Assembly: GCF_900110125.1 (NCBI RefSeq)
Contig: NZ_FOCN01000005.1
Location: 1 to 64,000, forward strand
Source: Cryobacterium luteum
GTDB taxonomy: Bacteria; Actinomycetota; Actinomycetes; Actinomycetales; Microbacteriaceae
DNA: 64,000 nucleotides
Direction: 5' to 3'
Made by a program: the position numbers and the translations under genes. Position 1 is the first letter of the stretch, and each line of letters begins with the position of its first letter. The notes beneath the pieces were generated by a model. That model saw only the letters and a list, made by a program, of their open reading frames with translations, did not search any database and had not been told where the DNA came from. Positions 42,288-50,977 of the stretch are shown here, piece after piece.

Positions 42288-43813
42288 CGGGCACCCGACT
42301 CGAGCCGGATCGGATCGGGGGTACCCAGGCGGTATTCCTCGTCGGCGAGGGCGCTGACGAACGCGGCGTCGTGCGTGACGGCCACCAGGGCGGTTCCCTC
42401 GTCGAGCAGCTCGGCCAACAGGGTCACCAGTTCCTGCCAGGTGCGGGAATCCTGTCCGAAAGTCGGTTCATCGAGTATGAGCAGGCGCGGGCGGGTGGCG
42501 AGAACGGTGGCGACGGACATGCGTCGTTTTTCGCCGCCCGAGAGGGTGAACGGGTTGGCGTCGGCGAGGTGATCGAGACGCAGCCGGCGCATCAGCTCGT
42601 CGACGCGGTTGGTCTGCTCGGCAACGCTGAGCCGGAGGGCGCGAGGCCCAATCAGCAGGTCGTCACGCACCGTCGCGGCCAGAAACTGCAGTTCCGGGTC
42701 TTGAAAGACCGTTCCGATGCGGGTCAGCAACTGCGTCGAACGCCAGCGGTGCGGTTCGGGGGCGGCACCGGCCGCGAAGTTCTCGCACGCACGCAGCGAT
42801 CCCCCGGCCGGTTTCAACAGACCGGCCAGGGTCAGTGCGAGCGTGGATTTGCCGGCACCGTTCGGTCCGGTCACAACGGTGGCCGTACCGGCGGCGACGG
42901 AGAGGGTGATGCCAGCGGCGACAACGGATGCTGCGCGCCGGCCGAACGGAACACGACCGACCGCGAGTCCCTCGGCTCGCAGCAGGGTCTGCCCGGAACC
43001 GATCGGGTGACGGGCCGGAAATCGGGGCGGCAGGGCGGGCACCCAGACACCGGCCTGCGCCAAGCGTTCTCCGTGGCTGGCCAGGATTTCATCGGTCGCC
43101 CCGTCAGCGAGCACACCGCCGGCCGGATCCAGCACGATGACGCGATCAACGACGTCCTGCCAGACTTCGACGCGGTGTTCGATGACCACGAGGGTGGCCC
43201 CGGAGCGGTCGAGGGAACGCACGACGGCGTCGCGTACCTCGAGGACGCCTCTCGGGTCGAGGTTTGCGGTGGGTTCATCGAGCAGCAGCAGTCCCGGCTG
43301 CATGGCGAGCACGCCGGCGAGGGCCAGACGCTGCTTCTGCCCGCCGCTCAGGCTCGACGTGGGATGGTCGAGGGGCAGGGCCAGTCCCACCTGTGCCAGC
43401 GCGCGCCGCACGCGCGGCCAGATCTCGGAGCGCGGGACGGCGAGGTTTTCGCAACCGAACGCGACGTCGTCGCCCACCCGGGCGAGTACGACCTGGGAAT
43501 CGGGGTCCTGCAGCACGAGGCCGACCCGGCCCCTCGCCTCGGCCGCGCGTCGTCCGTCGATGAGCAGGCTGCCCGTCTCGTCGCCGTCTTCGGCATCGCC
43601 GAGCACCCCGGCCAACGCGTGCACCAGCGTGCTCTTGCCGGCGCCGCTGGCCCCGAGCAGCAGCACCCGCTCGCCGGGCTCGATCTCGAGATCGAGCCCG
43701 GACACGGCCTGATTCTGGCGTCCGGCGTGCCGCCAGCCCCAACTGCGGGCCTGGATCTGCACCGGTCGAATCTGCGGGCCGCGAGCGGGTATGAACGACG
43801 AGGGGTCAGGCAT
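42284..43813 (-). CDS. ECF transporter fused double ATPase (YkoD-like)
   Basis: The 509-aa protein holds two ABC domains. The first has LLGASGAGKSTL, LSGGQKQR and LLLLDEPTANLD. The second has VTGPNGAGKSTL, LSGGEKRR and LLILDEPTFGQD. This fused arrangement is characteristic of YkoD in YkoEDC transporters for hydroxymethylpyrimidine or thiamine. It lies 3 nt after the S-component gene. Confidence 0.92.
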   Translation of the reverse strand: MPDPSSFIPARGPQIRPVQIQARSWGWRHAGRQNQAVSGLDLEIEPGERVLLLGASGAGKSTLVHALAGVLGDAEDGDETGSLLIDGRRAAEARGRVGLVLQDPDSQVVLARVGDDVAFGCENLAVPRSEIWPRVRRALAQVGLALPLDHPTSSLSGGQKQRLALAGVLAMQPGLLLLDEPTANLDPRGVLEVRDAVVRSLDRSGATLVVIEHRVEVWQDVVDRVIVLDPAGGVLADGATDEILASHGERLAQAGVWVPALPPRFPARHPIGSGQTLLRAEGLAVGRVPFGRRAASVVAAGITLSVAAGTATVVTGPNGAGKSTLALTLAGLLKPAGGSLRACENFAAGAAPEPHRWRSTQLLTRIGTVFQDPELQFLAATVRDDLLIGPRALRLSVAEQTNRVDELMRRLRLDHLADANPFTLSGGEKRRMSVATVLATRPRLLILDEPTFGQDSRTWQELVTLLAELLDEGTALVAVTHDAAFVSALADEEYRLGTPDPIRLESGAR

Positions 43814-43816
43814 CCG

Positions 43817-44458
43817 CTAGCTGAGCGCGCCGGAACGCGCGCGCGCCCCTTCCCGACCCGCAGCAAATCGGCTCAATGCACCGGTTCGAGCCAGGCCGCG
43901 CACGGCGAGCCAGGACAGCAAACCGGCCAGCACGGTGCCCGATACGACGGCGGAGGTGAAGTAGACGGCCTTGAAACCGAAATCTAAGGCGGCATAGCTC
44001 ACGGTCGTGTCGAGCAGGCCCACAGCCACTCCGGCGCCGGCACCGGCGAGGAGGGCTACGCCGAGGCGCCAGTTGGAGTACAGGAACAGGGCCAGGACGA
44101 TCTCCGCGCCGAGCCCTTCGACGATGCCCCAGATGAGCGTCGAGAATCCCCACTGGGTGCCGATCAGCATGGACACGACCGCGGCAATGACCTCGGTGTA
44201 GAGGGCGGCGCCGGGTTTGCGAATGATGAGGCCGCCGAGCACGCCGGCAAACAACCAGCCGCCGGCCAGAAGGCCTTCGAGGCCGGGCGTGAACGTGAGG
44301 ATCGCGCTGAGCGGTGACCAGGCGAGGCCCCAGGCCCAGAAGATGACGCCGCTCGCGACGCCGATGACGCTCGCCACGACGATGTCGACGACGCGCCAAC
44401 GAAAGTTGCGCGGCTTGTTCGCCGTGACCGGTCGCGTGGAGGTGAGTGTAGCGTGCAC
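43817..44458 (-). CDS. ECF transporter S component, YkoE-like (thiamine/HMP)
   Basis: The 213-aa membrane protein has about six helices: IVVASVIGVASGVIFWAWGL, LLAGGWLFAGVLGGLII, ALYTEVIAAVVSMLIG and so on. These match the YkoE family of substrate-binding S components. The TPP riboswitch just upstream supports thiamine or hydroxymethylpyrimidine as cargo. GTG 44458 is preceded by GGAAAGGG, which lies in a hairpin with the riboswitch tail. It is first gene of a four-gene operon. Confidence 0.9.
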   Translation of the reverse strand: MHATLTSTRPVTANKPRNFRWRVVDIVVASVIGVASGVIFWAWGLAWSPLSAILTFTPGLEGLLAGGWLFAGVLGGLIIRKPGAALYTEVIAAVVSMLIGTQWGFSTLIWGIVEGLGAEIVLALFLYSNWRLGVALLAGAGAGVAVGLLDTTVSYAALDFGFKAVYFTSAVVSGTVLAGLLSWLAVRGLARTGALSRFAAGREGARARSGALS

Positions 44459-44463
44459 TGTTC

Positions 44464-44493
44464 GTGCCCTTTCCGTAGGTGAATACAGGGCAC
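44464..44493 (-). promoter_or_regulatory. riboswitch expression platform: Shine-Dalgarno hairpin
   Basis: GGGCAC (44464-44469) holding the end of the Shine-Dalgarno can pair with GTGCCC (44488-44493), loop 18 nt. The GTG of that arm also belongs to the outer stem of the aptamer (CACGGG/CCCGTG), so the two helices compete for those 3 nt. Control is likely at translation. Confidence 0.6.
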
Positions 44494-44495
44494 GG

Positions 44496-44592
44496 GATTG
44501 AGAAGCCTCCCTGCGCTGGCATGATCCAGATCAGGTTCGACGGTCGAAGCTTAAGTGAGCTTCCTCTCAGCCCGGTATACCGGACTCCCGTG
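44496..44592 (-). ncRNA. TPP riboswitch (THI element)
   Basis: On the minus strand the conserved words come in order: GGGCTGAGAGG, ACCGTCGAACCTGATC, CATGCCAGCGCAGGGAGG. An outer stem CACGGG/CCCGTG closes the aptamer (44587-44592 with 44491-44496). It controls the ECF operon downstream. Confidence 0.95.
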
Positions 44593-44618
44593 ATCGACTT
44601 CAACTCTAGTGCCCCGCC

Positions 44619-44624
44619 TAGACT
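44619..44624 (+). promoter_or_regulatory. -10 box before a 5-codon leader ORF
   Basis: TAGACT lies 6 nt before ATG 44631, which opens a five-codon frame ending TGA at 44648. The GTG of the membrane gene (44645) overlaps that stop, so a leaderless mini-ORF could feed ribosomes to it. Confidence 0.4.
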
Positions 44625-44644
44625 TGCGGCATGGGGATCACAAC

Positions 44645-44908
44645 GTGAGCATCGGTATTCTGCTCGTGCTGGCGGCGCTGTATCTCGTGCTGATGCGGCG
44701 ATTCATTCTGCGGCGACGCCGAATCAAGCAGGGTCTGCCGGTGAGCGGCCCGTGGCATTTTCCGGCCTGGCTGCGCCCGCGAGTGCCCCGCTGGGCGAGC
44801 CGGCGGTTCGCGCGGGGGCCGTTCGCGCGCAGGCCGCGCTGGCCGCGGCGCATCCGCTCTGCGCGTCCCGGGCGCGGCCCGCGCCGCACGCGGCCGGGCC
44901 CACCTTAG
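44645..44908 (+). CDS. small single-pass membrane protein with Arg/Pro-rich tail
   Basis: About 87 aa. A single hydrophobic helix (SIGILLVLAALYLVLMRR) is followed by a strongly basic tail (FARGPFARRPRWPRRIRSAR). It starts at GTG 44645, overlapping a short leader frame, or at GTG 44609. No family is recognised; the low-complexity tail means coding status is moderate only. It is divergent from the ECF operon. Confidence 0.45.
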   Translation: MSIGILLVLAALYLVLMRRFILRRRRIKQGLPVSGPWHFPAWLRPRVPRWASRRFARGPFARRPRWPRRIRSARPGRGPRRTRPGPP

Positions 44909-45003
44909 GGAACGGGGCCCATGATCTATCCTGGGCCCACTTTCCGGGCCCGGGCCCGGATAGAACGAGCGGCGGGGCCGCGAGCCCGGTGCAGCGGAAG
45001 AGG

Positions 45004-45330
45004 CTACTTCTTCAGGGCTTTGATCACCCGGGCCAGGGCGCGGCCGGCGACGATGAGAAACGGCACCCCCACGGCGAGCAGCGCGATGACGTTGGGTTCG
45101 AAGCGGGCGGTCCCGCCCGACTTCACGTAGGCACCGATCGGCAGCGATACTCCGCCACCGCCACCGCCGGATCCGGCACCGCCTTCGCCGGCGTCACCGC
45201 CGCCGAAGCCGTAGTAACTGAGGGCCACCGGCACGAGGGTGACACCGTCGATTTGCACGGGATCGCCATAGGCCGACTTCACGCCGGCGGAACGGAAGGT
45301 ATCTGCGAGTTTTTCCGGGAGGCTGGTCAT
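45004..45330 (-). CDS. GerW/YtfJ-family protein
   Basis: The 108-aa protein: KLADTFRSAGVKSAYGDPVQIDGVTLVPVAL then a Gly-rich loop (YGFGGGDAGEGG) and an amphipathic C-terminus (NVIALLAVGVPFLIVAGRAL). This matches the YtfJ/GerW family, named for spore germination but widespread in non-spore-forming actinobacteria. Its ATG overlaps the dinB stop (ATGA), and TAACCT lies 6 nt upstream inside dinB, so both coupled and leaderless expression are possible. Confidence 0.85.
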   Translation of the reverse strand: MTSLPEKLADTFRSAGVKSAYGDPVQIDGVTLVPVALSYYGFGGGDAGEGGAGSGGGGGGVSLPIGAYVKSGGTARFEPNVIALLAVGVPFLIVAGRALARVIKALKK

Positions 45331-46571
45331 TCCAACAGGTTAGCGCGACTCGTGTCCGAAGGGCGAGGCTTGAAGAACGAGGCCGGACGCACGGTTCCCG
45401 CCCCGAATCGTTCGGTGACCGAGTCGACGGCGAGTTCGGCACCCCGCCAGTCTTCGTCAGGATCCCACAGTCCTACCGACCCCGATGCCGTGCCAAGCTG
45501 CTCGGCGCGCACCCCGATCAGGCGTACCCGAATGCCCGACGCGGCCAGCAGGTCGAATGCGGCCACCGCTTCCTCGTAGATTCGGCGACCGACATTGCTC
45601 GGTTCGGCGAGGGTGCGCGATCGGGTGACCGTACTGAAGTCGGTGTAGCGCAGTTTGAGGGCCACCCGACGGGCCACCAGGTCGCCCCGCCGCAGCCGTG
45701 CGGCGACGAGGTCGCACTGTCGCAGCAGTTCGCTGCGCAACCGGTCGACATCCGTCACATCGTGTTCGAAGGTCACCTCGTGGCCGACGCTTTTCTCCTC
45801 CCGCTCGATCGTCACCGCGCGCGGGTCACGTCCCCAGGAGAGTTCGTACAGCTTCACACCGGATGCCTCCCCCAGCGTTTTCTTCAGCACGTCCAGTGGC
45901 GTGTGCGCGATATCGCCGATCCGTTTCAAGCCGAGGCGGGTCAGCATTTGCTCTGTTGCGGCCCCGACTCCCCAGAGGGCGGTCACCGGCAGCGGATGCA
46001 GGAACGCGATCGTCTCGTTGGCGGGAACCACCAGCAGGCCGTTCGGTTTAGCCAGACCGGAGGCCAGTTTGGCAACGAACTTGGTTGACGCCGCACCGAC
46101 CGAACAGACCAGGCCGGTCTCGGCGAACACCCGGGCGCGGAGGAGTTCGCCGATCGCGGCCGGTGAGCCGAACAGATTGGTTGCCCCAGCCACGTCGAGA
46201 AAGGCTTCGTCGATGCCGAGCCGTTCGACCAGCGGGGTCACGTCGTCGAAGATGCTCATGACCCGGGCGGAGAAGTCCCGGTACAACCCCATGTGCGGCG
46301 CGAGCACGATCGCGTTCGGGCACTGCCGCAGCGCGAGCGCCATCGGCATGGCCGAGTTCACCCCATAGCGCCGGGCGATGTAATTGGCCGCCGTGACGAC
46401 CGAACGATTGCCGCGATGACCGACGATCACCGGCTGGTCGATGAACTCCGGGTGCGAAAGCAGTTCGACCGAGACGAAGAAGGCGTCGAGGTCGACGTGC
46501 AGCACGGTGGCCGAACGGTCATCGACGCCATCCGCCGATACCTGCCGCCCGCTGCCGTCCTGTCTGCCCAC
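45327..46571 (-). CDS. dinB: DNA polymerase IV (Y-family, DinB)
   Basis: The 414-aa error-prone polymerase has VLHVDLDAFFVSVELL (first catalytic Asp), the steric gate region FF, GIDEAFLDV (catalytic Asp-Glu), helix-hairpin-helix WGVGAATEQMLTRLG, and the little finger LRYTDFSTVTRSRTL. It lacks an obvious beta-clamp motif at the C-terminus, though QLGTA-like stretch may serve. GTG 46571 has TAGGGT 6 nt upstream, a leaderless start. No LexA box was recognised. Confidence 0.93.
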   Translation of the reverse strand: MGRQDGSGRQVSADGVDDRSATVLHVDLDAFFVSVELLSHPEFIDQPVIVGHRGNRSVVTAANYIARRYGVNSAMPMALALRQCPNAIVLAPHMGLYRDFSARVMSIFDDVTPLVERLGIDEAFLDVAGATNLFGSPAAIGELLRARVFAETGLVCSVGAASTKFVAKLASGLAKPNGLLVVPANETIAFLHPLPVTALWGVGAATEQMLTRLGLKRIGDIAHTPLDVLKKTLGEASGVKLYELSWGRDPRAVTIEREEKSVGHEVTFEHDVTDVDRLRSELLRQCDLVAARLRRGDLVARRVALKLRYTDFSTVTRSRTLAEPSNVGRRIYEEAVAAFDLLAASGIRVRLIGVRAEQLGTASGSVGLWDPDEDWRGAELAVDSVTERFGAGTVRPASFFKPRPSDTSRANLLE

Positions 46572-46577
46572 CGAAAA

Positions 46578-46583
46578 ACCCTA
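46578..46583 (-). promoter_or_regulatory. -10 box for leaderless dinB
   Basis: TAGGGT on the minus strand, 6 nt before GTG 46571. Confidence 0.5.
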
Positions 46584-46658
46584 ACCTGATCCGGCCCGTC
46601 CCTGCTACAACCCACAGGCCCGCCTCGTCCTCGACCTCACCCCGACCCGGCTCCCCGT

Positions 46659-46751
46659 GGCTAAATCAGGAAATCCGTGGTGGTCTGGCAGTCCGTGCCC
46701 CGGAAATACCGGTCCCCTAAGGGCTCGTGGTTCGCATTTCCTGAATTAGCC
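46659..46751. repeat. 93-bp intergenic palindromic element
   Basis: The ends 46659-46677 and 46733-46751 are inverted repeats matching at 17 of 19 positions (GGCTAA-TCAGGAAAT). The middle holds CCGGAAATACCGG, a smaller dyad. It occupies the gap between dinB and the permease gene. No target duplication was seen. Possibly a MITE or REP-like element. Confidence 0.55.
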
Positions 46752-46813
46752 CCAGGTGGCACCCGGCCGCACGGCAAACTCCCCCATTTTCGTGCGCATG
46801 GGCCAGCAGAAAG

Positions 46814-47614
46814 CTAGCGCACGACCTTCTCGGCGCCGGCGATGCGCTGCGCGAAATAGATGGGAATGATGGACACCAGCACGAGCACCACCGCGATGAC
46901 GTTGACCACCGGCGCCTGGTTGGGCCGGAACAGGTTGTCCAAAATCCACAGGGGCAGGGTCTTGACGCTGGATCCGGCGGTGAATGTCGTCACGATGATC
47001 TCGTCGAAGCTCAGAGCAAAGGCGAGCAGGCCGCCGGCAAACAGCGCCGACCGCAATTGGGGAAACGTGACGAGGCGAAACGTCGTCCAGATGCCCGCGC
47101 CGAGGTCGGAGGAGGCATCTTCGAGGCTCGTGCCGAGACGCCGCAGCCGGGCGATCACGTTATTGAACACGGTCACGATGCAGAACGTGGCGTGAGCGAT
47201 GATGAGCGTCAGAATGGACAGCTGCACACCGAGACCGGTACGAAAGGCATTGTTCAGCGCGATGCCGGTGACGATGCCGGGCAGGGCGATGGGCAGGATG
47301 ACCAGCAGGCTGATGGCGTCCCGGCCGAAGAATTCGAAGCGTTGCAGCCCGATCGAGATCAGCGTGCCGAGTACGAGAGCGATGGCCGTTGAAGCGAGCG
47401 CCACCTGCAGACTGGTCAGCACCGCGTCGAGGGCTCCGTCGCTCTGAAATGCCTTCGCCCACCATTTCACGGTGAAGCCCGGCGGCGGCCACGTGAGATT
47501 CTGGCTGGTGCTGAACGAGTTCACGAACACCACGAGCAGCGGCAGGTAGATGAGGGCCAGAACCACGGCAGTGATGGCCGCGAGCAGGCCGCGAGCCGGT
47601 CGGCTCAAACGCAT
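46814..47614 (-). CDS. polyamine-type ABC transporter permease (PotC-like)
   Basis: 266 aa, six helices, with the EAA loop LEDASSDLGAGIWTTFRLVTFPQ. The opening LIYLPLLVVFVNSFSTSQNLTWPPPGFTVKWW is characteristic of PotC. It follows the partner permease by 9 nt, the last gene of the operon. Substrate is likely spermidine, putrescine or a related cation. Confidence 0.9.
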   Translation of the reverse strand: MRLSRPARGLLAAITAVVLALIYLPLLVVFVNSFSTSQNLTWPPPGFTVKWWAKAFQSDGALDAVLTSLQVALASTAIALVLGTLISIGLQRFEFFGRDAISLLVILPIALPGIVTGIALNNAFRTGLGVQLSILTLIIAHATFCIVTVFNNVIARLRRLGTSLEDASSDLGAGIWTTFRLVTFPQLRSALFAGGLLAFALSFDEIIVTTFTAGSSVKTLPLWILDNLFRPNQAPVVNVIAVVLVLVSIIPIYFAQRIAGAEKVVR

Positions 47615-47623
47615 GACAGGCTC

Positions 47624-48550
47624 CTAGAGGTTATTGAGCGCACCCGTGCGCCGCACCGCGGCGAGGTAGGCGAAGATGATCAGAATGGGGATGAGCGCGA
47701 TCGCCGCCGCGAGCGGCAGGTTGTTGGCCGCCCCGACATTGCTATAAACGAGATTGCCGAGCATCTGGTTGGCCCCGCCGACGATATTGACGGTGATGTA
47801 ATCACCAAGCGACAGGGAAAAGCTGAAGATCGACCCGGCGATGATCGCCGGCCAGATCATCGGCAGCACGACCAGCCGCAGGGTCGACCAGGTGCCGCCA
47901 CCGAGATCAGCGGATGCCTCCAGCAGCGAATCCGGCACCCGCTCCAGGCCGGCGTAGATCGGCAGGATGACATACGGCAGCCACAGGTAGGACAGGGTGA
48001 TGATCGTCGCCGGCAGGCCGTAACCGGGGCTGTGCCCGCCGAACGGTGCGACGAGCCATTCGAATATACCGCCCTGGGACAGCACCGAACGCCAGGCGTA
48101 GGCCTTCACGAGGTAGCTCGCCCAGAGCGGCATCAGGATAGCGATCACGAGGATGCGCTGAGCCCTGGGGCTCGCAACCTTCGCCATGTAGAACGCGATC
48201 GGCAACGCGATCACGATGTCGATGATGGTGACCAGCAGCGCAACGCCCACCGTGCGCAGCGTCACGGTTTGGTAGAGCGATCCGGTGAGCACTGCCACGA
48301 TATTATCGAGGGTCCAGGTGTGGGAGATCTGCCCGGTGAACGAATCGACCGTCCACAGGGCGGTGATCAGCAGCGCGGCCAGCGCCGCGATGTACACCAG
48401 GCCGAGCCAGAACAGGGGCGCACCGAGCAGCAGCGACAGCCGCACGCGCGGGTGCCGGCTGAGAAAAACCGAGCCCCGCCGGGCGATGCTGCCCCGTTGC
48501 GGCGGCAGCACCGCCCGGCGGGTGGGTGGCGCGGAAGCGTCAACCGTCAT
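47624..48550 (-). CDS. polyamine-type ABC transporter permease (PotB-like)
   Basis: 308 aa. A 40-residue basic N-terminal extension precedes six helices. The coupling loop is LLEASADLGGGTWSTLRLVVLPM. Features such as SQGGIFEWLVAPFG and YLWLPYVILPIYAGLERVP match PotB. It lies 33 nt after the binding-protein gene. Confidence 0.9.
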   Translation of the reverse strand: MTVDASAPPTRRAVLPPQRGSIARRGSVFLSRHPRVRLSLLLGAPLFWLGLVYIAALAALLITALWTVDSFTGQISHTWTLDNIVAVLTGSLYQTVTLRTVGVALLVTIIDIVIALPIAFYMAKVASPRAQRILVIAILMPLWASYLVKAYAWRSVLSQGGIFEWLVAPFGGHSPGYGLPATIITLSYLWLPYVILPIYAGLERVPDSLLEASADLGGGTWSTLRLVVLPMIWPAIIAGSIFSFSLSLGDYITVNIVGGANQMLGNLVYSNVGAANNLPLAAAIALIPILIIFAYLAAVRRTGALNNL

Positions 48551-48583
48551 GGTTATTCCTTCTGTCTGACTCGATCAGGCGGA

Positions 48584-49777
48584 CTAACCTTTGATTTCCT
48601 GCCAGGCCGTGGTCCAATCGGAGTAGTCCGTGCACTTGACGTCGGTGCGCCCGTCGAGGCACTCGGCGATCGGTGTCGACCAGTACCAGATCTGGGCGGC
48701 GTACTCGGCATCGCCGGCGTGGAAGACCGCGCAGTGATCCGGGTTGACCGTGAAGTCGCAGGCTCCGGCGTTGGACGGCGCTTCACCGAAGTACTCGGTG
48801 GCCTGTGCGTTCGCTTCGGGGCTCGCGATGTAGTCGAGCCAGGCGTATGCACAGTTCGGGCTCTTCGCCTTGGCGGCGATCATCCAGGTGTCCGACCAGC
48901 CGGTCGCGCCCTCTTCCGGCAGCACGACCTCGGCCGGGGTACCCTCGGCAAGCGAGTTGTGGATGACCTGCCAGGTGGTGCCGACCACGGTGTCACCGGT
49001 TTCGAAGGCCTGCACCTCCTTGAGGTAGTCCGACCAGTATTCTCCGATGTTCTCGCGCTGGTCCTTGAAGAGTTGAACGGATGCCGCGAGCTGCGTTTCG
49101 TCGAGCGCATACGGGTTCGTGATGCCCAATTCCGGCTGGTGTGCCATGAGGTAGACCGCCGCATCCGCCAGCGAAATCGGCGAATCGTAGGCAGTCACCG
49201 CACCCTTGTAGGCGGACGACTTATCGAAGACGACGTCCCACGAGGTCGGTGCTGGGGTGACGACTTCCGTGTTGTACATGAGCAGGTTGGCGCCGTAGCC
49301 GTGCGGAATTCCGTAGGAGACGCCGTCGACGCTGTTCCAGGACTGCATCTTCAGAAAGTCGAAGATGCCGTCGTAGTTGGGAATGAGGTCGGTGTTGACC
49401 GGCGCGACGTCGCCGGCGGCGACGAGCCGCAGCGAGGCGTCACCGGAGGCCGCGACGACGTCGTAGTCCCCGGTTTTCATGAGGCTGAACGCTTCGTCGG
49501 AGGTGCCGTAGGTTTTGCTGGTGACGGTGCAGCCGGTTTTCTCTTCGAAGGCGCTGACCCAGTCGACCGTCGGGTCGTTGCTTCCGTCTTCGACGTAGCC
49601 GGGCCAGGCCAGCAGCGAGACGCTGCCTTCCATCTCGCCGAGTTCGGTCTGCGCCTGGGTCGGTTCGGCACTGCCGCCGCCCTGGCTGGTTCCGCAGGCG
49701 GTGAGGAGCAGGGCTACCGAGACGATGGCGACGCCGGTGAGGGCGCCAGAGGCATAGCGTGCCGGGGTGCGTTTCAT
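48584..49777 (-). CDS. polyamine-type ABC transporter substrate-binding lipoprotein (PotD-like)
   Basis: 397-aa precursor with lipobox LLTAC near residue 24. The mature protein has SLLAWPGYVEDGS, the typical first strand of PotD-like proteins, and FEEKTGCTV. Unusual is the number of Cys residues near the C-terminus (CAYAW, ACDF, HCAVF, ECLDG, KCTDY), suggesting disulfides. It lies between the ATPase and permease genes. ATG 49777 is chosen since the signal peptide begins there. Confidence 0.88.
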   Translation of the reverse strand: MKRTPARYASGALTGVAIVSVALLLTACGTSQGGGSAEPTQAQTELGEMEGSVSLLAWPGYVEDGSNDPTVDWVSAFEEKTGCTVTSKTYGTSDEAFSLMKTGDYDVVAASGDASLRLVAAGDVAPVNTDLIPNYDGIFDFLKMQSWNSVDGVSYGIPHGYGANLLMYNTEVVTPAPTSWDVVFDKSSAYKGAVTAYDSPISLADAAVYLMAHQPELGITNPYALDETQLAASVQLFKDQRENIGEYWSDYLKEVQAFETGDTVVGTTWQVIHNSLAEGTPAEVVLPEEGATGWSDTWMIAAKAKSPNCAYAWLDYIASPEANAQATEYFGEAPSNAGACDFTVNPDHCAVFHAGDAEYAAQIWYWSTPIAECLDGRTDVKCTDYSDWTTAWQEIKG

Positions 49778-49821
49778 GACTTTTCTCCATTCGTGAATCA
49801 ATTTGGGCATTCGTGAATCGA

Positions 49822-50859
49822 TCAGGTGAGAGCGGGGGCAGTCAGGGTGACGATGTCGGAGTCGTTCCAGCCCACGGTCACCCGAGCGCCGCGTCCCTTG
49901 CTCGCCACGCGGTGGGCGTCGTTCTGTTCGAGCGCCACGACGCGTGTTCCGGCGTCGAGGTCGACGATGAGCTGGGTGCTGCTGCCCACATAGATAACCT
50001 CAGCGAGTACCCCGGCAGCGGTGCGATCGGCCACCAGAGGCAGGTTCTCGGTGGCGACGCTGACCTTCTCGGGGCGCACCGAGTGCACGCCGCCGCGGCC
50101 GAGGAGGGCCTGCGAGGTGCTGTCGTCGAAGATGTTCGAGGTACCCACGAAGGCGGCGACGAACGAAGAGGCCGGGCGCTCGTAGATCTCGGCCGGGGTG
50201 CCGAGCTGCACGATCCTGCCGTCGTTGAAGACCGCGATGCGGTCGCTGAGGGTGAGGGCTTCCTGCTGGTCGTGGGTGACGAAGATGAACGTGATGCCGA
50301 GGTTGCGCTGCAGTTCTTTGAGTTCCACCTGCATCTGCTCGCGCAGCTTCAGGTCGAGGGCACCGAGCGGTTCGTCGAGCAGCAACACCTTGGGCTGCAC
50401 GACGGTGGCGCGGGCGAGGGCAACCCGCTGACGTTGCCCGCCGGAAAGCTGGCTGGGCTTGCGATCGGCGAATCCGCCCAGGCGCACGGTGTCGAGGGCC
50501 GCTCTGGCCTGCTCCTGCCTGGCGCGTTTGGCGACGCCGCGCACGCGCAGCCCGTAGGCGACGTTGTCGAGCACGCTCATGTGCGGAAACAGGGCGTAGT
50601 CCTGGAACACGGTGTTGACGTCGCGGTCGAAAGGTGCCCGGTCGGTGACGTCTCGGCCGAGCAGGGAGATCGTGCCGCTCGTGGGTTGTTCGAAGCCGGC
50701 GATGAGGCGCAACACCGTGGTCTTGCCCGAACCCGACGGCCCGAGCATCGAGAAGAATTCGCCCGGGGCGATGTCGAGGTCGACCTCGTCGACGGCAGTG
50801 ACGCTGCCGAAGCTCTTGGTCAGTCCGGTCAAACGGATGGCGGGCTGCGCACCGGTCAT
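49822..50859 (-). CDS. polyamine-type ABC transporter ATP-binding protein (PotA-like)
   Basis: 345 aa with Walker [11 protein letters not shown], signature LSGGQRQR, Walker [13 protein letters not shown], the H-loop VTHDQQEAL and a C-terminal TOBE domain ([12 protein letters not shown]). GGAGGAAA precedes ATG 50859. It is first in a four-gene operon and divergent from a GntR regulator. Confidence 0.93.
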   Translation of the reverse strand: MTGAQPAIRLTGLTKSFGSVTAVDEVDLDIAPGEFFSMLGPSGSGKTTVLRLIAGFEQPTSGTISLLGRDVTDRAPFDRDVNTVFQDYALFPHMSVLDNVAYGLRVRGVAKRARQEQARAALDTVRLGGFADRKPSQLSGGQRQRVALARATVVQPKVLLLDEPLGALDLKLREQMQVELKELQRNLGITFIFVTHDQQEALTLSDRIAVFNDGRIVQLGTPAEIYERPASSFVAAFVGTSNIFDDSTSQALLGRGGVHSVRPEKVSVATENLPLVADRTAAGVLAEVIYVGSSTQLIVDLDAGTRVVALEQNDAHRVASKGRGARVTVGWNDSDIVTLTAPALT

Positions 50860-50895
50860 ACGATTTCCTCCGTCAGTCGCTGGCTCTCTGCTCAC

Positions 50896-50977
50896 TCACC
50901 GGTAATCATATGGAGTTAGATGTCATGAAGGTACGCCGGGATGTTACGGTCGTGTCACAACCTGAAATGAGCAGCCC
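50896..50977. promoter_or_regulatory. divergent control region of polyamine operon and GntR gene
   Basis: An 82-bp A/T-richer gap. A short TCAT...ATGA dyad around 50914-50937 could be an operator but is weak. It does not contain TGGTCAGACCA. Confidence 0.3.

Noticed and set aside
48032-49816. 594-codon plus-strand frame
   Set aside because: Antisense to the PotB- and PotD-like genes; His/Arg/Gly-rich with no motif.
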